Source: an uncultured Rhodospirillales bacterium
GTDB lineage: Bacteria > Pseudomonadota > Alphaproteobacteria > Rhodospirillales > Defluviicoccaceae
Direction: 5' to 3'
DNA length: 16,166 bases
Assembly (NCBI GenBank): GCA_937127205.1
Contig: CAKZLS010000310.1
Coordinates: forward strand, 1 to 16,166
The position numbers and the translations under genes are program-made. Positions 1 through 6,529 of this stretch are shown here, piece by piece. A model generated the notes under the pieces. It did no database searches, was not told the origin of the DNA, and saw nothing but the letters and a program-made list of their open reading frames with translations. Each line of letters starts with the position of its first letter. Position 1 is the stretch's first letter.

Positions 1-1
1 G

Positions 2-1051
2 TGGCAGGAGGCGCTGCTCAACGCCATCGCTGTCCTGATCATCACCTGTCCGTGCGCGCTGGCGCTGGCGGTGCCCGTGGTGCAGGTGATCGCGTCGAGC
101 CGGTTGCTGCGGCAAGGAACCCTGATCAAATCCGGGACCGCGTTCGAACAGTTGGCGGAAGCGGATACCGTGGTGTTCGACAAGACCGGCACGCTGACCG
201 AAGGCCGGCCTGAACTGGCAAACCAAACCGAGATCGATCGCGGAACCCTGGCGCAGGCCGCCCAGCTTGCCGGCGCCAGCAAGCATCCGCTAGCCCGCGC
301 CCTGGTGCGGGCGGCGGTGTCGGCCGGCCTGTCCCTGCCCGCGCCGCGGGAGGTCGAGGAGGTGGCGGGTTTTGGCCTGCGGCAGCCGTCGCCGCAAGGC
401 GATATCCGGCTCGGCAGCCGGGCGTTCTGCGGGCTGGCCGAAGACGACACCACGGAAACGGCGGAGTTCTGGTTCTCGCGTCCGGGCATGGCCCCGCAAC
501 GGTTCAGCTTCGCCGACCAACCCCGCACCGACGCGGCCGACATCATCCAGCGCTTGAAAGCGCGCGGTTACGCCGTGGAACTGGTATCCGGCGACCGGGC
601 GGCCGCGGTCCAGGCCCTCGCGGCGTCCGTCGGTATCGAGGACTGGCGGGCCGGCCGGAGCCCGGTCGAGAAGGTACAGCGTCTCAAGGATTTGGCGGGC
701 CACGGCCGCCGGGTGCTGATGGTCGGCGACGGTCTCAACGATGCCCCTGCCCTGGCCGCGGCCCATGTTTCCATGTCGCCGTCGACCGCCGCCGACGTCA
801 GCCAGACGGCCGCCGATGTGGTGTTCCAAGGCGCCTTGCTATCGCCCGTCCAAGAAACCCTCAGCGTCGCCCGGCGCGCCGCCGCGCTGGTCCGGCAGAA
901 TTTGGCCTTGGCGTTCTTCTACAATGCCCTCACCATACCGCTGGCGGTGGCCGGCTTCGTGACGCCGCTGGTGGCCGCCATCGCCATGTCCACGTCGTCG
1001 CTGGTGGTGATCGTCAACGCATTGAGACTGAACCGGGGAAAGACGCTTTGA
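2..1051 (+). CDS. ccoI: Copper-translocating P-type ATPase CcoI/FixI, 3' part
   Basis: Cytoplasmic-membrane P1B ATPase that moves copper across the membrane to supply cbb3 cytochrome oxidase. The gene is cut by the window edge, leaving 349 codons open from base 2. Visible in order: the CPC metal-binding membrane motif (partial residues 16-18), the phosphorylation site DKTGT (60-64), the HP dipeptide of the nucleotide domain (95-96), GDGLND (242-247), then two terminal membrane segments ending in MSTSSLVVIVNALRL, the form usual in copper pumps. The N-terminal metal-binding domain and first membrane helices lie outside the window. Its stop overlaps the start of ccoS, so the two are translationally coupled. 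Assignment to CcoI rather than a general CopA rests on the ccoS neighbour; the ATPase family itself is certain. Confidence 0.93.
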   Translation, partial: WQEALLNAIAVLIITCPCALALAVPVVQVIASSRLLRQGTLIKSGTAFEQLAEADTVVFDKTGTLTEGRPELANQTEIDRGTLAQAAQLAGASKHPLARALVRAAVSAGLSLPAPREVEEVAGFGLRQPSPQGDIRLGSRAFCGLAEDDTTETAEFWFSRPGMAPQRFSFADQPRTDAADIIQRLKARGYAVELVSGDRAAAVQALAASVGIEDWRAGRSPVEKVQRLKDLAGHGRRVLMVGDGLNDAPALAAAHVSMSPSTAADVSQTAADVVFQGALLSPVQETLSVARRAAALVRQNLALAFFYNALTIPLAVAGFVTPLVAAIAMSTSSLVVIVNALRLNRGKTL

Positions 1052-1236
1052 CCGTCCTATTGTGGCTCATCCCGCTGGCGCTGTTTCTCGGATTGTTGGG
1101 ACTCGCCGCGTTCCTCTGGGCGCTCAAGTCCGGCCAGTTCGACGACCTCGACGGCGCCGCCCACCGCATCCTGTTCGAAGACGACGACGTTTCGCCCCAA
1201 TGCCGCCAGCCACGGGATCGAGACCGGAAGGAGTAG
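1048..1236 (+). CDS. ccoS: cbb3 oxidase assembly protein CcoS
   Basis: Small single-pass membrane protein (62 residues) needed for maturation of cbb3-type cytochrome c oxidase. It starts with TTG, overlapping the ccoI stop by four bases (TTGA), a common arrangement in ccoGHIS operons. The N-terminal helix at residues 2-26 is followed by the family signature ALKSGQFDDLDG and then HRILFEDD. The C-terminal tail (SPQCRQPRDRDRKE) is charged and not conserved in what I know of the family. No further cco gene follows: the operon ends here or has been broken just downstream. Confidence 0.93.
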   Translation: MTVLLWLIPLALFLGLLGLAAFLWALKSGQFDDLDGAAHRILFEDDDVSPQCRQPRDRDRKE

Positions 1237-1238
1237 CT

Positions 1239-1319
1239 ATGGCTACTTCAGTACCCGGGGGGGGGTGTTTCGAAAAAGTCGATATCAACCCCATGCACAG
1301 TAGATCTTACACCCCCTGA
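1239..1319 (+). pseudogene. Short frame with strong RBS interrupted at a G9 tract
   Basis: Two bases after the ccoS stop, an ATG at 1239 is preceded by AAGGAG (1228-1233) at a five-base distance, the best ribosome site in this part of the window. The frame gives only 26 residues. It runs through nine G bases (1257-1265) at codons 7-9 and stops at 1317-1319. With eight G bases the frame would remain open to a TAG at 1507-1509 and encode 89 residues, which I do not recognise. It may be a frameshifted gene, a slip-switched gene, a sequencing error in the homopolymer, or the stump of a cco-operon gene lost in a rearrangement. Confidence 0.35.
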
Positions 1320-1343
1320 AGCCCTCACTTCGGTCTACTTTTG
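1316..1343 (+). terminator. Weak hairpin terminator candidate after ccoS
   Basis: CTGAAG (1316-1321) pairs with CTTCGG (1328-1333), including one T-G wobble, around a six-base loop. A T-rich stretch (TCTACTTTTGTCTG) follows. The stem is short, so this is a modest candidate for the end of the cco transcript. A second inverted repeat, GGGGGTGT (1261-1268) with ACACCCCC (1309-1316), overlaps it and could form a larger alternative structure. Confidence 0.35.
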
Positions 1344-1623
1344 TCTGTCAATCATCCACAGCAAATTGGATGTGAGGCAAGCCATTTCTGCGACATCCTT
1401 CCGCACCGGCACCGGCCTGATCGCCGCCGACCGACAGTTTCACGCAGCCGTCGCCTCAAGGCAGGAAAGCGGATGTTATCTGTCCCGGCTTCTCAAGCAT
1501 ACTTATTAGCCAGGGGCGGCCTTGGCTGACAGCGGAGCGGCACGCTGACCGATAGCGGCATCTGGATGGATAGCGGAAGATTTCATGCGGAACGGATAGG
1601 TGGATCGTGACCCGACACGGCCT

Positions 1624-2529
1624 TCAACAGGCTTCAGTGTCAACGTGGGGGTGCGGTGACGATCCAGAAAGTCCAACTTCCACTCGCACATCCATCCCTT
1701 CAAACGCATCTTGACCACCGACGAAATTGCCGGATACAGGCATGGTCTGCCGAATGTGGCGAGCGACGGCAACCGGGATGAGATTGAAACCTCCGACACT
1801 TCGATTGGTTGGATCAAACGTAATCCAGCCCGCGCCGGGCACATAGACCTCTGCCCACGCATGGGTCGATCCGGAACCGGCTGAACCGAGCGCGCCCCGG
1901 TCCGGATCGTAGAGATATCCCGATACGATCCGCGCGCCAAAACCAAGACTACGTACGGCATCCACGAAGAGGACGGCGAAGTCGCGGCATGAACCCTGAT
2001 TGCGAGCAAGCGTTTGCTCTGGCGACTGGGTGCCCTCTCCTTCGCGAACTTCATAGACAATCCGCGCGGCGACGCCGGCGCAGATATCCTTGAGCAGGGC
2101 AAGGGTCCCAGTCGGGTTTCCTGCAACGAATTCCTGCGCCCACGCGCGAAGCTGCCCGAAAGTGTCGAGATAACCTTGAAGCCGCAACGCGCCGAGGTCC
2201 GTCATATCGTCCTCAGTTAAGAGAAACGGGTAGTTAGCCGCTGACGCAGCGATATCGAAGACGGGCCACTGTTCAACGTCGAGCGTGAGTTCGGCAAAGC
2301 TGTCTATGACGAGCATGTCCGACTTTTCGTGAAACGTCGCGGTCGCAACGGCATTGCCGGATACATCGTGCGCCCATGCGACGGTCGCAGCGGGTTTCAG
2401 CGTCAGAGCGTGCGCGATGAGACGCAGATTGCGGCTCTCGCGCGGACGAAGCATCATCCTGTGCGCACCGAACGTCATCGGTGCGTGGTATCGGTAGGTC
2501 GTCTGGTGATGAATCGCAAGCGTGGTCAA
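1624..2529 (-). CDS. Transglutaminase-like cysteine protease family protein
   Basis: 301-residue cytoplasmic protein of the bacterial transglutaminase-like family. An N-terminal beta domain (about residues 1-90: IHHQTTYRYHAPMTFGAHRMMLRPR) is typical of the family and is followed by the papain-like core. The catalytic triad is visible: Cys181 in QGSCRDFA, His223 in THAWAEVYVPGAGW, Asp239 in FDPTN. Proteins of this type are thought to cleave or cross-link peptides, often near circularly permuted ATP-grasp and alpha-E partner genes; none are present here. The start is TTG at 2529, chosen because AAGGAGG lies five bases before it. It is a single gene with a remnant-bearing intergenic region upstream. 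Substrate unknown. Confidence 0.9.
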   Translation of the reverse strand: MTTLAIHHQTTYRYHAPMTFGAHRMMLRPRESRNLRLIAHALTLKPAATVAWAHDVSGNAVATATFHEKSDMLVIDSFAELTLDVEQWPVFDIAASAANYPFLLTEDDMTDLGALRLQGYLDTFGQLRAWAQEFVAGNPTGTLALLKDICAGVAARIVYEVREGEGTQSPEQTLARNQGSCRDFAVLFVDAVRSLGFGARIVSGYLYDPDRGALGSAGSGSTHAWAEVYVPGAGWITFDPTNRSVGGFNLIPVAVARHIRQTMPVSGNFVGGQDAFEGMDVRVEVGLSGSSPHPHVDTEAC

Positions 2530-2707
2530 GAATGCCTCCTTATGAAGGCTACCATAGACCCTCCCGAGCCCGCTTGTGGCTCATTGCGTCGAAGCACCTC
2601 CGCTCCAGTTAAGTCCACAATCCTACGACAGCGGACCTAGGCGAGCAACGATGACCCACGCCGGTCAGAGTCCGCGACGGTTCACATTCTGCCTATTTCG
2701 ACGGCTC

Positions 2708-2944
2708 TCAACCTCGGCAGCTTAGGGGTCGGAAGCTGACCAAGCCATCCGCGTAAGCTTCAGCGCAGTGGGGAGCACTGGCGTCAGCGTAATCCGCCGG
2801 ATGGATCGGTGCGTTGCCATCCCATTTGTCGTAATCAACTTTCGCATATTCCAACGAGCCGTTCGAGAACAATATCGACTCCCCTTGCGAAGGCGGTGCG
2901 CCGATTCCCCAACCCCGAATACGTTTCACAAGCCATTCGTCGCG
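2708..2944 (-). pseudogene. Possible gene remnant, unknown family
   Basis: An open minus-strand frame of 78 codons between stops. The only start is GTG at 2929, with no ribosome site. Its translation is unlike a random frame: it contains WLVKRIRGWGIGAPP, ILFSNGSLEYAKVDYDKWDG and IHPADYADASAPHCAEAYADG, with balanced composition and several aromatic residues. I do not recognise the family. It is probably the interior or tail of a decayed gene; the frame upstream closes with TAG. It could also be chance. Confidence 0.3.
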
Positions 2945-3044
2945 CTACGAGGCTACGCCGTACGGCTTAAGCATCTGTCGATAGCTTCAAGTCGTCAGGC
3001 CTGTGCGCCTCTGAAAAAGCGCCGGAAGAGCCTTGGCCGCCGGC

Positions 3045-3215
3045 TTAGTCATCGACGCAGGCGACCGGCTCGGCTCCTTCGAAAAAAAGCAATGCACCGG
3101 GAACCAACACCGGGTCGGATGCGTTCAACCCCGTAACGATAGTGCCCGCTGGTGCAAGGATTGCAACGGAACCAAACGGCATCACCTCATGTGCCCTCGA
3201 GACCTCGATGTTCAT
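3045..3215 (-). pseudogene. Possible small protein or gene-tail remnant
   Basis: A 56-residue minus-strand frame from ATG at 3215 to TAA at 3045. The translation has a protein-like pattern of alternating hydrophobic strands, GSVAILAPAGTIVTGL followed by DPVLVPGALLFFEGAEPVACVDD, suggesting a small beta-rich domain. The frame stays open further upstream into the antisense of the next gene, so its true beginning is unclear. No convincing ribosome site precedes the ATG. It lies 40 bases from the divergent membrane gene at 3256. Not assigned to a family. Confidence 0.3.
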
Positions 3216-3255
3216 TCCGGACTTGAGGCTCGGCAACTTTCGATCGGAAAACGAT

Positions 3256-4350
3256 ATGGCATTGACGATAGGAAACCCCAACGCGACGGCGGCTGGTGAG
3301 ACCGTCGACGACGACCGGATCTCATGGGCGGCCATCTTCGCCGGCGCCGCATGCGCGCTCGCGCTGCAAATCATGTTTGCCTTGGCTGCCGCGGGGCTTG
3401 GATTGGAAATGGTGGACGATGGTGACCCCTCCGGCGCGGGCTGGGGCACGGGGATCTTCTTCGCCATCACATCGATTGCGAGCATGTTCGCCGGCGGCTC
3501 CATCGCCGGACGGCTGGCCGGAGCGTCCTTCGTGCCCTCGGCTGTCTTGCATGGCGTCGTGGTCTGGGCACTGGTGTTGTTCGGTGTGACTTGGATGGGT
3601 GTGTCGGCGACCGGGTCGCTTTTGAGCGGCGCGCGGCAGGCTGCAACCTCCGCCGGGAGCACCGTGACGTCCGCGGCCGGCACCGCCGCCGATGCGGTCG
3701 GCAGCGTGGTGTCCGCGGTTACTCCGGACATGGAGAATTTGCAGACAATGAATCTGGAAGCGCTTGTTCCGCCATCGATGGAACAAGATTTGCGGAGGCT
3801 CATGGGCGACGACGTAACGCCCGAGCAGGTTGCCGAAGAAATGCGGGCCATCGCCGATGAAGTGATCGACGAGGGCGAGCTTGAAAACGCGCGACAGATC
3901 GTCGTGGATGCCGGCCGCCGCATGCTGCGCAAGCCCGGCGATGCGGAGGCCATATTCCAGCAAGCCGTCGACCGGATGACCAGACAAGGCGGTCCGCTGG
4001 GCGAGCAGCAGTTTACGGAGTTGAAGAACCAAGTGCAGCAGCGCTTCGATATTTCGGACGAAGAGGCCGCCAAGATTACCGACCGCTGGCAAGCGGAGTA
4101 CGTCGAAGCACGCGACGCCGCGATCGAGACCTATCGAGAAACCTACAATTCGGTGGCCCAGGAAGTGAATGAAGCCGTTGCCACAGCCGAAGAAACCGCA
4201 AAGGCGGCCGCTGACGCATTCGCCACAGCGGCCTGGTGGGCGGCGGTCGGTGCCTTTCTCGGTCTTCTGGCGGCGGCCGTAGGCGCGGCATTCGGGCGGC
4301 CTGAGGACATAACCTCGGATACCGCCAGCGTGTCGGAAACGCGAGACTGA
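3256..4350 (+). CDS. Membrane protein with helical middle domain (PhnA-like family)
   Basis: 364-residue inner-membrane protein. Three membrane segments lie near the N-terminus (about residues 24-48, 63-90 and 96-122), then an Ala/Ser/Gly-rich linker (123-155), a long charged helical region (156-320) and a last membrane helix (325-346). The glycine-rich GSIAGRLAGA and SAVLHGVVVWAL motifs match alphaproteobacterial proteins often labelled PhnA-like; function is not established. ATG 3256 is chosen because it leaves about 20 residues before the first helix as in relatives; ATG 3208 or GTG 3142 are in frame but add an unconvincing arginine-rich leader. No strong ribosome site is visible. First gene of the membrane-stress cluster, followed by a strong hairpin and a Pmp3 gene. 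Confidence 0.8.
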   Translation: MALTIGNPNATAAGETVDDDRISWAAIFAGAACALALQIMFALAAAGLGLEMVDDGDPSGAGWGTGIFFAITSIASMFAGGSIAGRLAGASFVPSAVLHGVVVWALVLFGVTWMGVSATGSLLSGARQAATSAGSTVTSAAGTAADAVGSVVSAVTPDMENLQTMNLEALVPPSMEQDLRRLMGDDVTPEQVAEEMRAIADEVIDEGELENARQIVVDAGRRMLRKPGDAEAIFQQAVDRMTRQGGPLGEQQFTELKNQVQQRFDISDEEAAKITDRWQAEYVEARDAAIETYRETYNSVAQEVNEAVATAEETAKAAADAFATAAWWAAVGAFLGLLAAAVGAAFGRPEDITSDTASVSETRD

Positions 4351-4358
4351 TCAAACCG

Positions 4359-4383
4359 GGGCGCGGAGCCAAGATCCGCGCCC
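4359..4383 (+). other. Nine-base-pair intercistronic hairpin
   Basis: GGGCGCGGA (4359-4367) and TCCGCGCCC (4375-4383) form a perfect stem with a seven-base loop, nine bases after the membrane-protein stop and 25 bases before the Pmp3 start. No T-tract follows, so it is more likely an RNA-stabilising or processing element, or a partial attenuator, than a classical terminator. The stop-to-start gap is only 57 bases. Confidence 0.6.
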
Positions 4384-4407
4384 GACACCCCTTGAAAGGA
4401 AAAATTT

Positions 4408-4566
4408 ATGGACATCGTTCGTATCATTCTCGCCATACTTCTGCCGCCGCTCGGCGTGTTTCTGCAAGTGGGGATCGGTCTGCAGTTTTGGCTGAATATC
4501 CTCTTGACGATACTCGGGTATATCCCCGGCATCATCCACGCGCTTTGGGTCATTCTGCGCCGCTGA
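4408..4566 (+). CDS. Pmp3/YqaE family stress-linked membrane peptide
   Basis: A 52-residue proteolipid-like peptide, almost entirely hydrophobic, with two membrane helices (about residues 4-25 and 28-48). The family signature is clear: LLPPLGVFLQVGIG, then WLNILLTILGYIPGIIHALWVIL. Members of this UPF0057 family (Pmp3 in yeast, YqaE in E. coli) sit in the plasma membrane and are associated with salt, cold or membrane-potential stress; in yeast loss of Pmp3 hyperpolarises the membrane. The start ATG is preceded by AAAGGA (4395-4400) at seven bases. It lies between two related membrane genes, supporting a shared role in membrane stress. Confidence 0.92.
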   Translation: MDIVRIILAILLPPLGVFLQVGIGLQFWLNILLTILGYIPGIIHALWVILRR

Positions 4567-4620
4567 CGGCGCGGGGCATCACCAATTTTAAAAGGCTGGT
4601 GTGTTGAGAAAGGGTTACCC

Positions 4621-4947
4621 ATGACACCGATCCTCGTCGATCCTCCGCGTGAGCAACCCGTTCAAATTGATGCATACATATCCCCCGCGGCGCTTGCCCC
4701 GCATGCGCGGCGGGAAAAGTTTGGAAAGATGTTCGGGTTCGCCGTGCTTGCCGGTGTGGTTATTGCGCTTATTGTCCATTTGATATGCAACGTGCTTGGT
4801 ATTGGCATAGCATCGATGGCTCCCGGTACCGCTGCCGCCTCAACCGTTTCACCGCTCTCTGCGGGGATTGTGGTCCGGGTGGTGGTGTCCGGGATCCTGG
4901 CGGCTTTCGTCGGCACCTACATTGCCCGAATGGGGGCGTCACATTGA
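4621..4947 (+). CDS. Small two-helix membrane protein related to the upstream gene
   Basis: 108 residues with a polar N-terminus (1-35) and two membrane segments (about 38-64 and 80-103). The block GFAVLAGVVIALIVHLICNVLGIGI, a loop rich in Ala/Ser/Pro, then SAGIVVRVVVSGILAAFVGTYIARMG aligns in pattern with the first two helices of the protein at 3256-4350. It ends just where the relatives continue with the LHG-containing third helix. So it is either a genuine short form or a truncated paralogue. ATG 4621 has AAAGGG upstream (about seven bases). Its role is unknown; position right after Pmp3 suggests co-transcription. Confidence 0.75.
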   Translation: MTPILVDPPREQPVQIDAYISPAALAPHARREKFGKMFGFAVLAGVVIALIVHLICNVLGIGIASMAPGTAAASTVSPLSAGIVVRVVVSGILAAFVGTYIARMGASH

Positions 4948-5031
4948 CTACTTGTTTGACCGTTAATGACCCAGTTGCTCGGCATAGAGCCGCTGAATCA
5001 GAACCACATGGCTCGATCATTATTTGGGAAC

Positions 5032-5052
5032 AACGCCGAGCCGGCCGGCGTT
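5032..5052 (+). terminator. Hairpin before DUF2252 gene, weak terminator or attenuator
   Basis: AACGCCG (5032-5038) pairs perfectly with CGGCGTT (5046-5052) across a seven-base loop, and TCTCTG follows. The short T-run is partly within the stem. It lies 85 bases after the small membrane gene and 30 before the DUF2252 start, so it could divide the membrane-peptide genes from the DUF2252-transporter-stress operon or attenuate read-through. Confidence 0.4.
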
Positions 5053-5081
5053 TCTCTGTGATAGCTGACGGGGAATGAGTC

Positions 5082-6506
5082 ATGGCCAAAACACGCGAGA
5101 AAAAAACGGCGAAGGCACAGTCCACTAGCGAGGTGGTCAAGCCGTCAAGGAAAGCAGAGGGGCGCGTCGAGGGATTCCGCAGCTTGGCCCGCCGCGTTGC
5201 CTCGAACGAGCAGGTCGTCCTTCCCACACTGCTTACAGGGCAAGCCCGGCGGGAGCATATCCGCTCTACCTTGCGAGAAGACCACGCCACCCGAATTGAA
5301 CAACGCTCCGCCGGCGCACAGGAGAAGTTCGACAAAATCGCCGGCGACCTCTTCAAGTTCTTCCGTGGCAGCGCCCTGCTTTTCTATCGCGACATGGCGG
5401 GCCAGGACGCGCACATGCCGACGGTGATGGCCCTGGGTGACGTCCACCCGGAAAATTTTGGCGTGATGCCCGACAAGAACGGTGCGCCGATCTTCGGCGT
5501 CAACGACTTCGACGAGGCCATATACGCGCCCTTTACATGGGACCTGAAACGGGGCGCGGTCGGCTTTTGGATCGGCGCACGGGAAGCGGGGGGAATGAAC
5601 CGCAAGAGACGGCGCAAGATCGTTGTGAAGTTTGTGAAGGGCTATCTCGACGCCATGCAGGACTATGCTGAACGCGCCACCGAGAAGAACGACAGTTATC
5701 GGATGGACAACTCGCCCAAGGTGATACGGCGCCTGTTCGAAGCGGCATGGGAAGAACGCCGCGAGTGGTTATGGGATGACTACCTGAAGCCGTCGGGCCG
5801 CGGCTTCCGCGCCGATGATGAGCTCCAACCCATTTCCGGCGAGGTGAAAAAATTCCAGAAGGCGGTCGGCGATCTCGCGAAAGCCAAGGGCTTCGAGATC
5901 CCGGACCGCGCGGGCGAATTGAAGGTCAAGGATGTCTGCGTCCGCCATGGGCAGGGCACCGCTTCGCTCGGACTGCCGCGGTACTACGTCCTGATCGAGG
6001 GACCGTCGAAAGACGCCACCGACGACCTCATCATCGAGTTCAAGCACGCTCGGCATTCCGCCCTCGAAGGGCTGACACCGCCGTCGGATTTCCACGCGGG
6101 CGCCAAGGCCGACCGCATCGTGCATGGCCAGGCGGTGCAGCTTGCTCACGGCGACATCTTCTACGGCGCCGTGAAAATCGACGGCGAGAGCTTCATGAGC
6201 CGCGAGCGGGCGCCCTTCCGCGACGACATCGACCTCGAGGACTTGAGCTACAAGACCTGGAAACAATATGCCCGCGTGTGCGGCGCGGCTTTGGCGCAGT
6301 CGCACGCGCTGTCCGACGATCTGGGCAAGATCGACTACGATATGGAACCCTCCATTGTCGCCGCAGCGAGTCCGCGCGACCTCTTCATCGCGGACATCGT
6401 ACGCTTTACGGAAGAGGCCGCTGACCGCCTTAAGGCCGATCATGCTTTCTTCTGCGAGGACCACGCCCACGGCGCCTTCGAAGGCATAGAGATGGACTAT
6501 CGCTAA
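5082..6506 (+). CDS. DUF2252 family protein
   Basis: 474-residue cytoplasmic protein of the DUF2252 family, whose biochemical function is not established. A basic, probably disordered N-terminus (1-30) is followed by the core. The conserved block MALGDVHPENFG (Asp120, His122, Asn125) and VNDFDEA (Asp142, Asp144) resembles the catalytic HGDxHxxN and metal-binding DxD motifs of aminoglycoside-phosphotransferase-like kinases; a kinase-like role is my inference. Further family blocks include DLKRGAVGFW and a C-terminal HGDIFYGAV region. The ATG follows GGGGA at about seven bases. It precedes the ion transporter by 23 bases, with which it is probably co-transcribed. Confidence 0.9.
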   Translation: MAKTREKKTAKAQSTSEVVKPSRKAEGRVEGFRSLARRVASNEQVVLPTLLTGQARREHIRSTLREDHATRIEQRSAGAQEKFDKIAGDLFKFFRGSALLFYRDMAGQDAHMPTVMALGDVHPENFGVMPDKNGAPIFGVNDFDEAIYAPFTWDLKRGAVGFWIGAREAGGMNRKRRRKIVVKFVKGYLDAMQDYAERATEKNDSYRMDNSPKVIRRLFEAAWEERREWLWDDYLKPSGRGFRADDELQPISGEVKKFQKAVGDLAKAKGFEIPDRAGELKVKDVCVRHGQGTASLGLPRYYVLIEGPSKDATDDLIIEFKHARHSALEGLTPPSDFHAGAKADRIVHGQAVQLAHGDIFYGAVKIDGESFMSRERAPFRDDIDLEDLSYKTWKQYARVCGAALAQSHALSDDLGKIDYDMEPSIVAAASPRDLFIADIVRFTEEAADRLKADHAFFCEDHAHGAFEGIEMDYR

Positions 6507-6529
6507 GTCAGGCGGGAGACGTTCCTTCC

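Larger units (their letters stand above)
2530..3255. other. Long intergenic region with possible gene remnants
   Basis: About 725 bases separate the transglutaminase start from the next plus-strand gene. No complete gene with a good ribosome site is found. Two minus-strand frames (2708-2944 and 3045-3215) read like protein but lack upstream sequence and clear starts. The plus-strand frames covering the region have low-complexity, arginine-rich translations and look like shadows. Base composition is less G/C-biased than in flanking genes, consistent with decay or regulatory DNA. Confidence 0.5.

Noticed and set aside
3045..4073. 342-codon open frame on the minus strand across the membrane gene
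   Set aside because: Its body is a Ser/Ala/Pro-rich antisense translation of a clear membrane protein with recognisable helices; only the end outside that gene (3045-3215) looks protein-like and is listed separately.
5769..6470. 233-codon minus-strand frame inside the DUF2252 gene
   Set aside because: Antisense shadow of a gene with recognised motifs; no ribosome site and no family resemblance.
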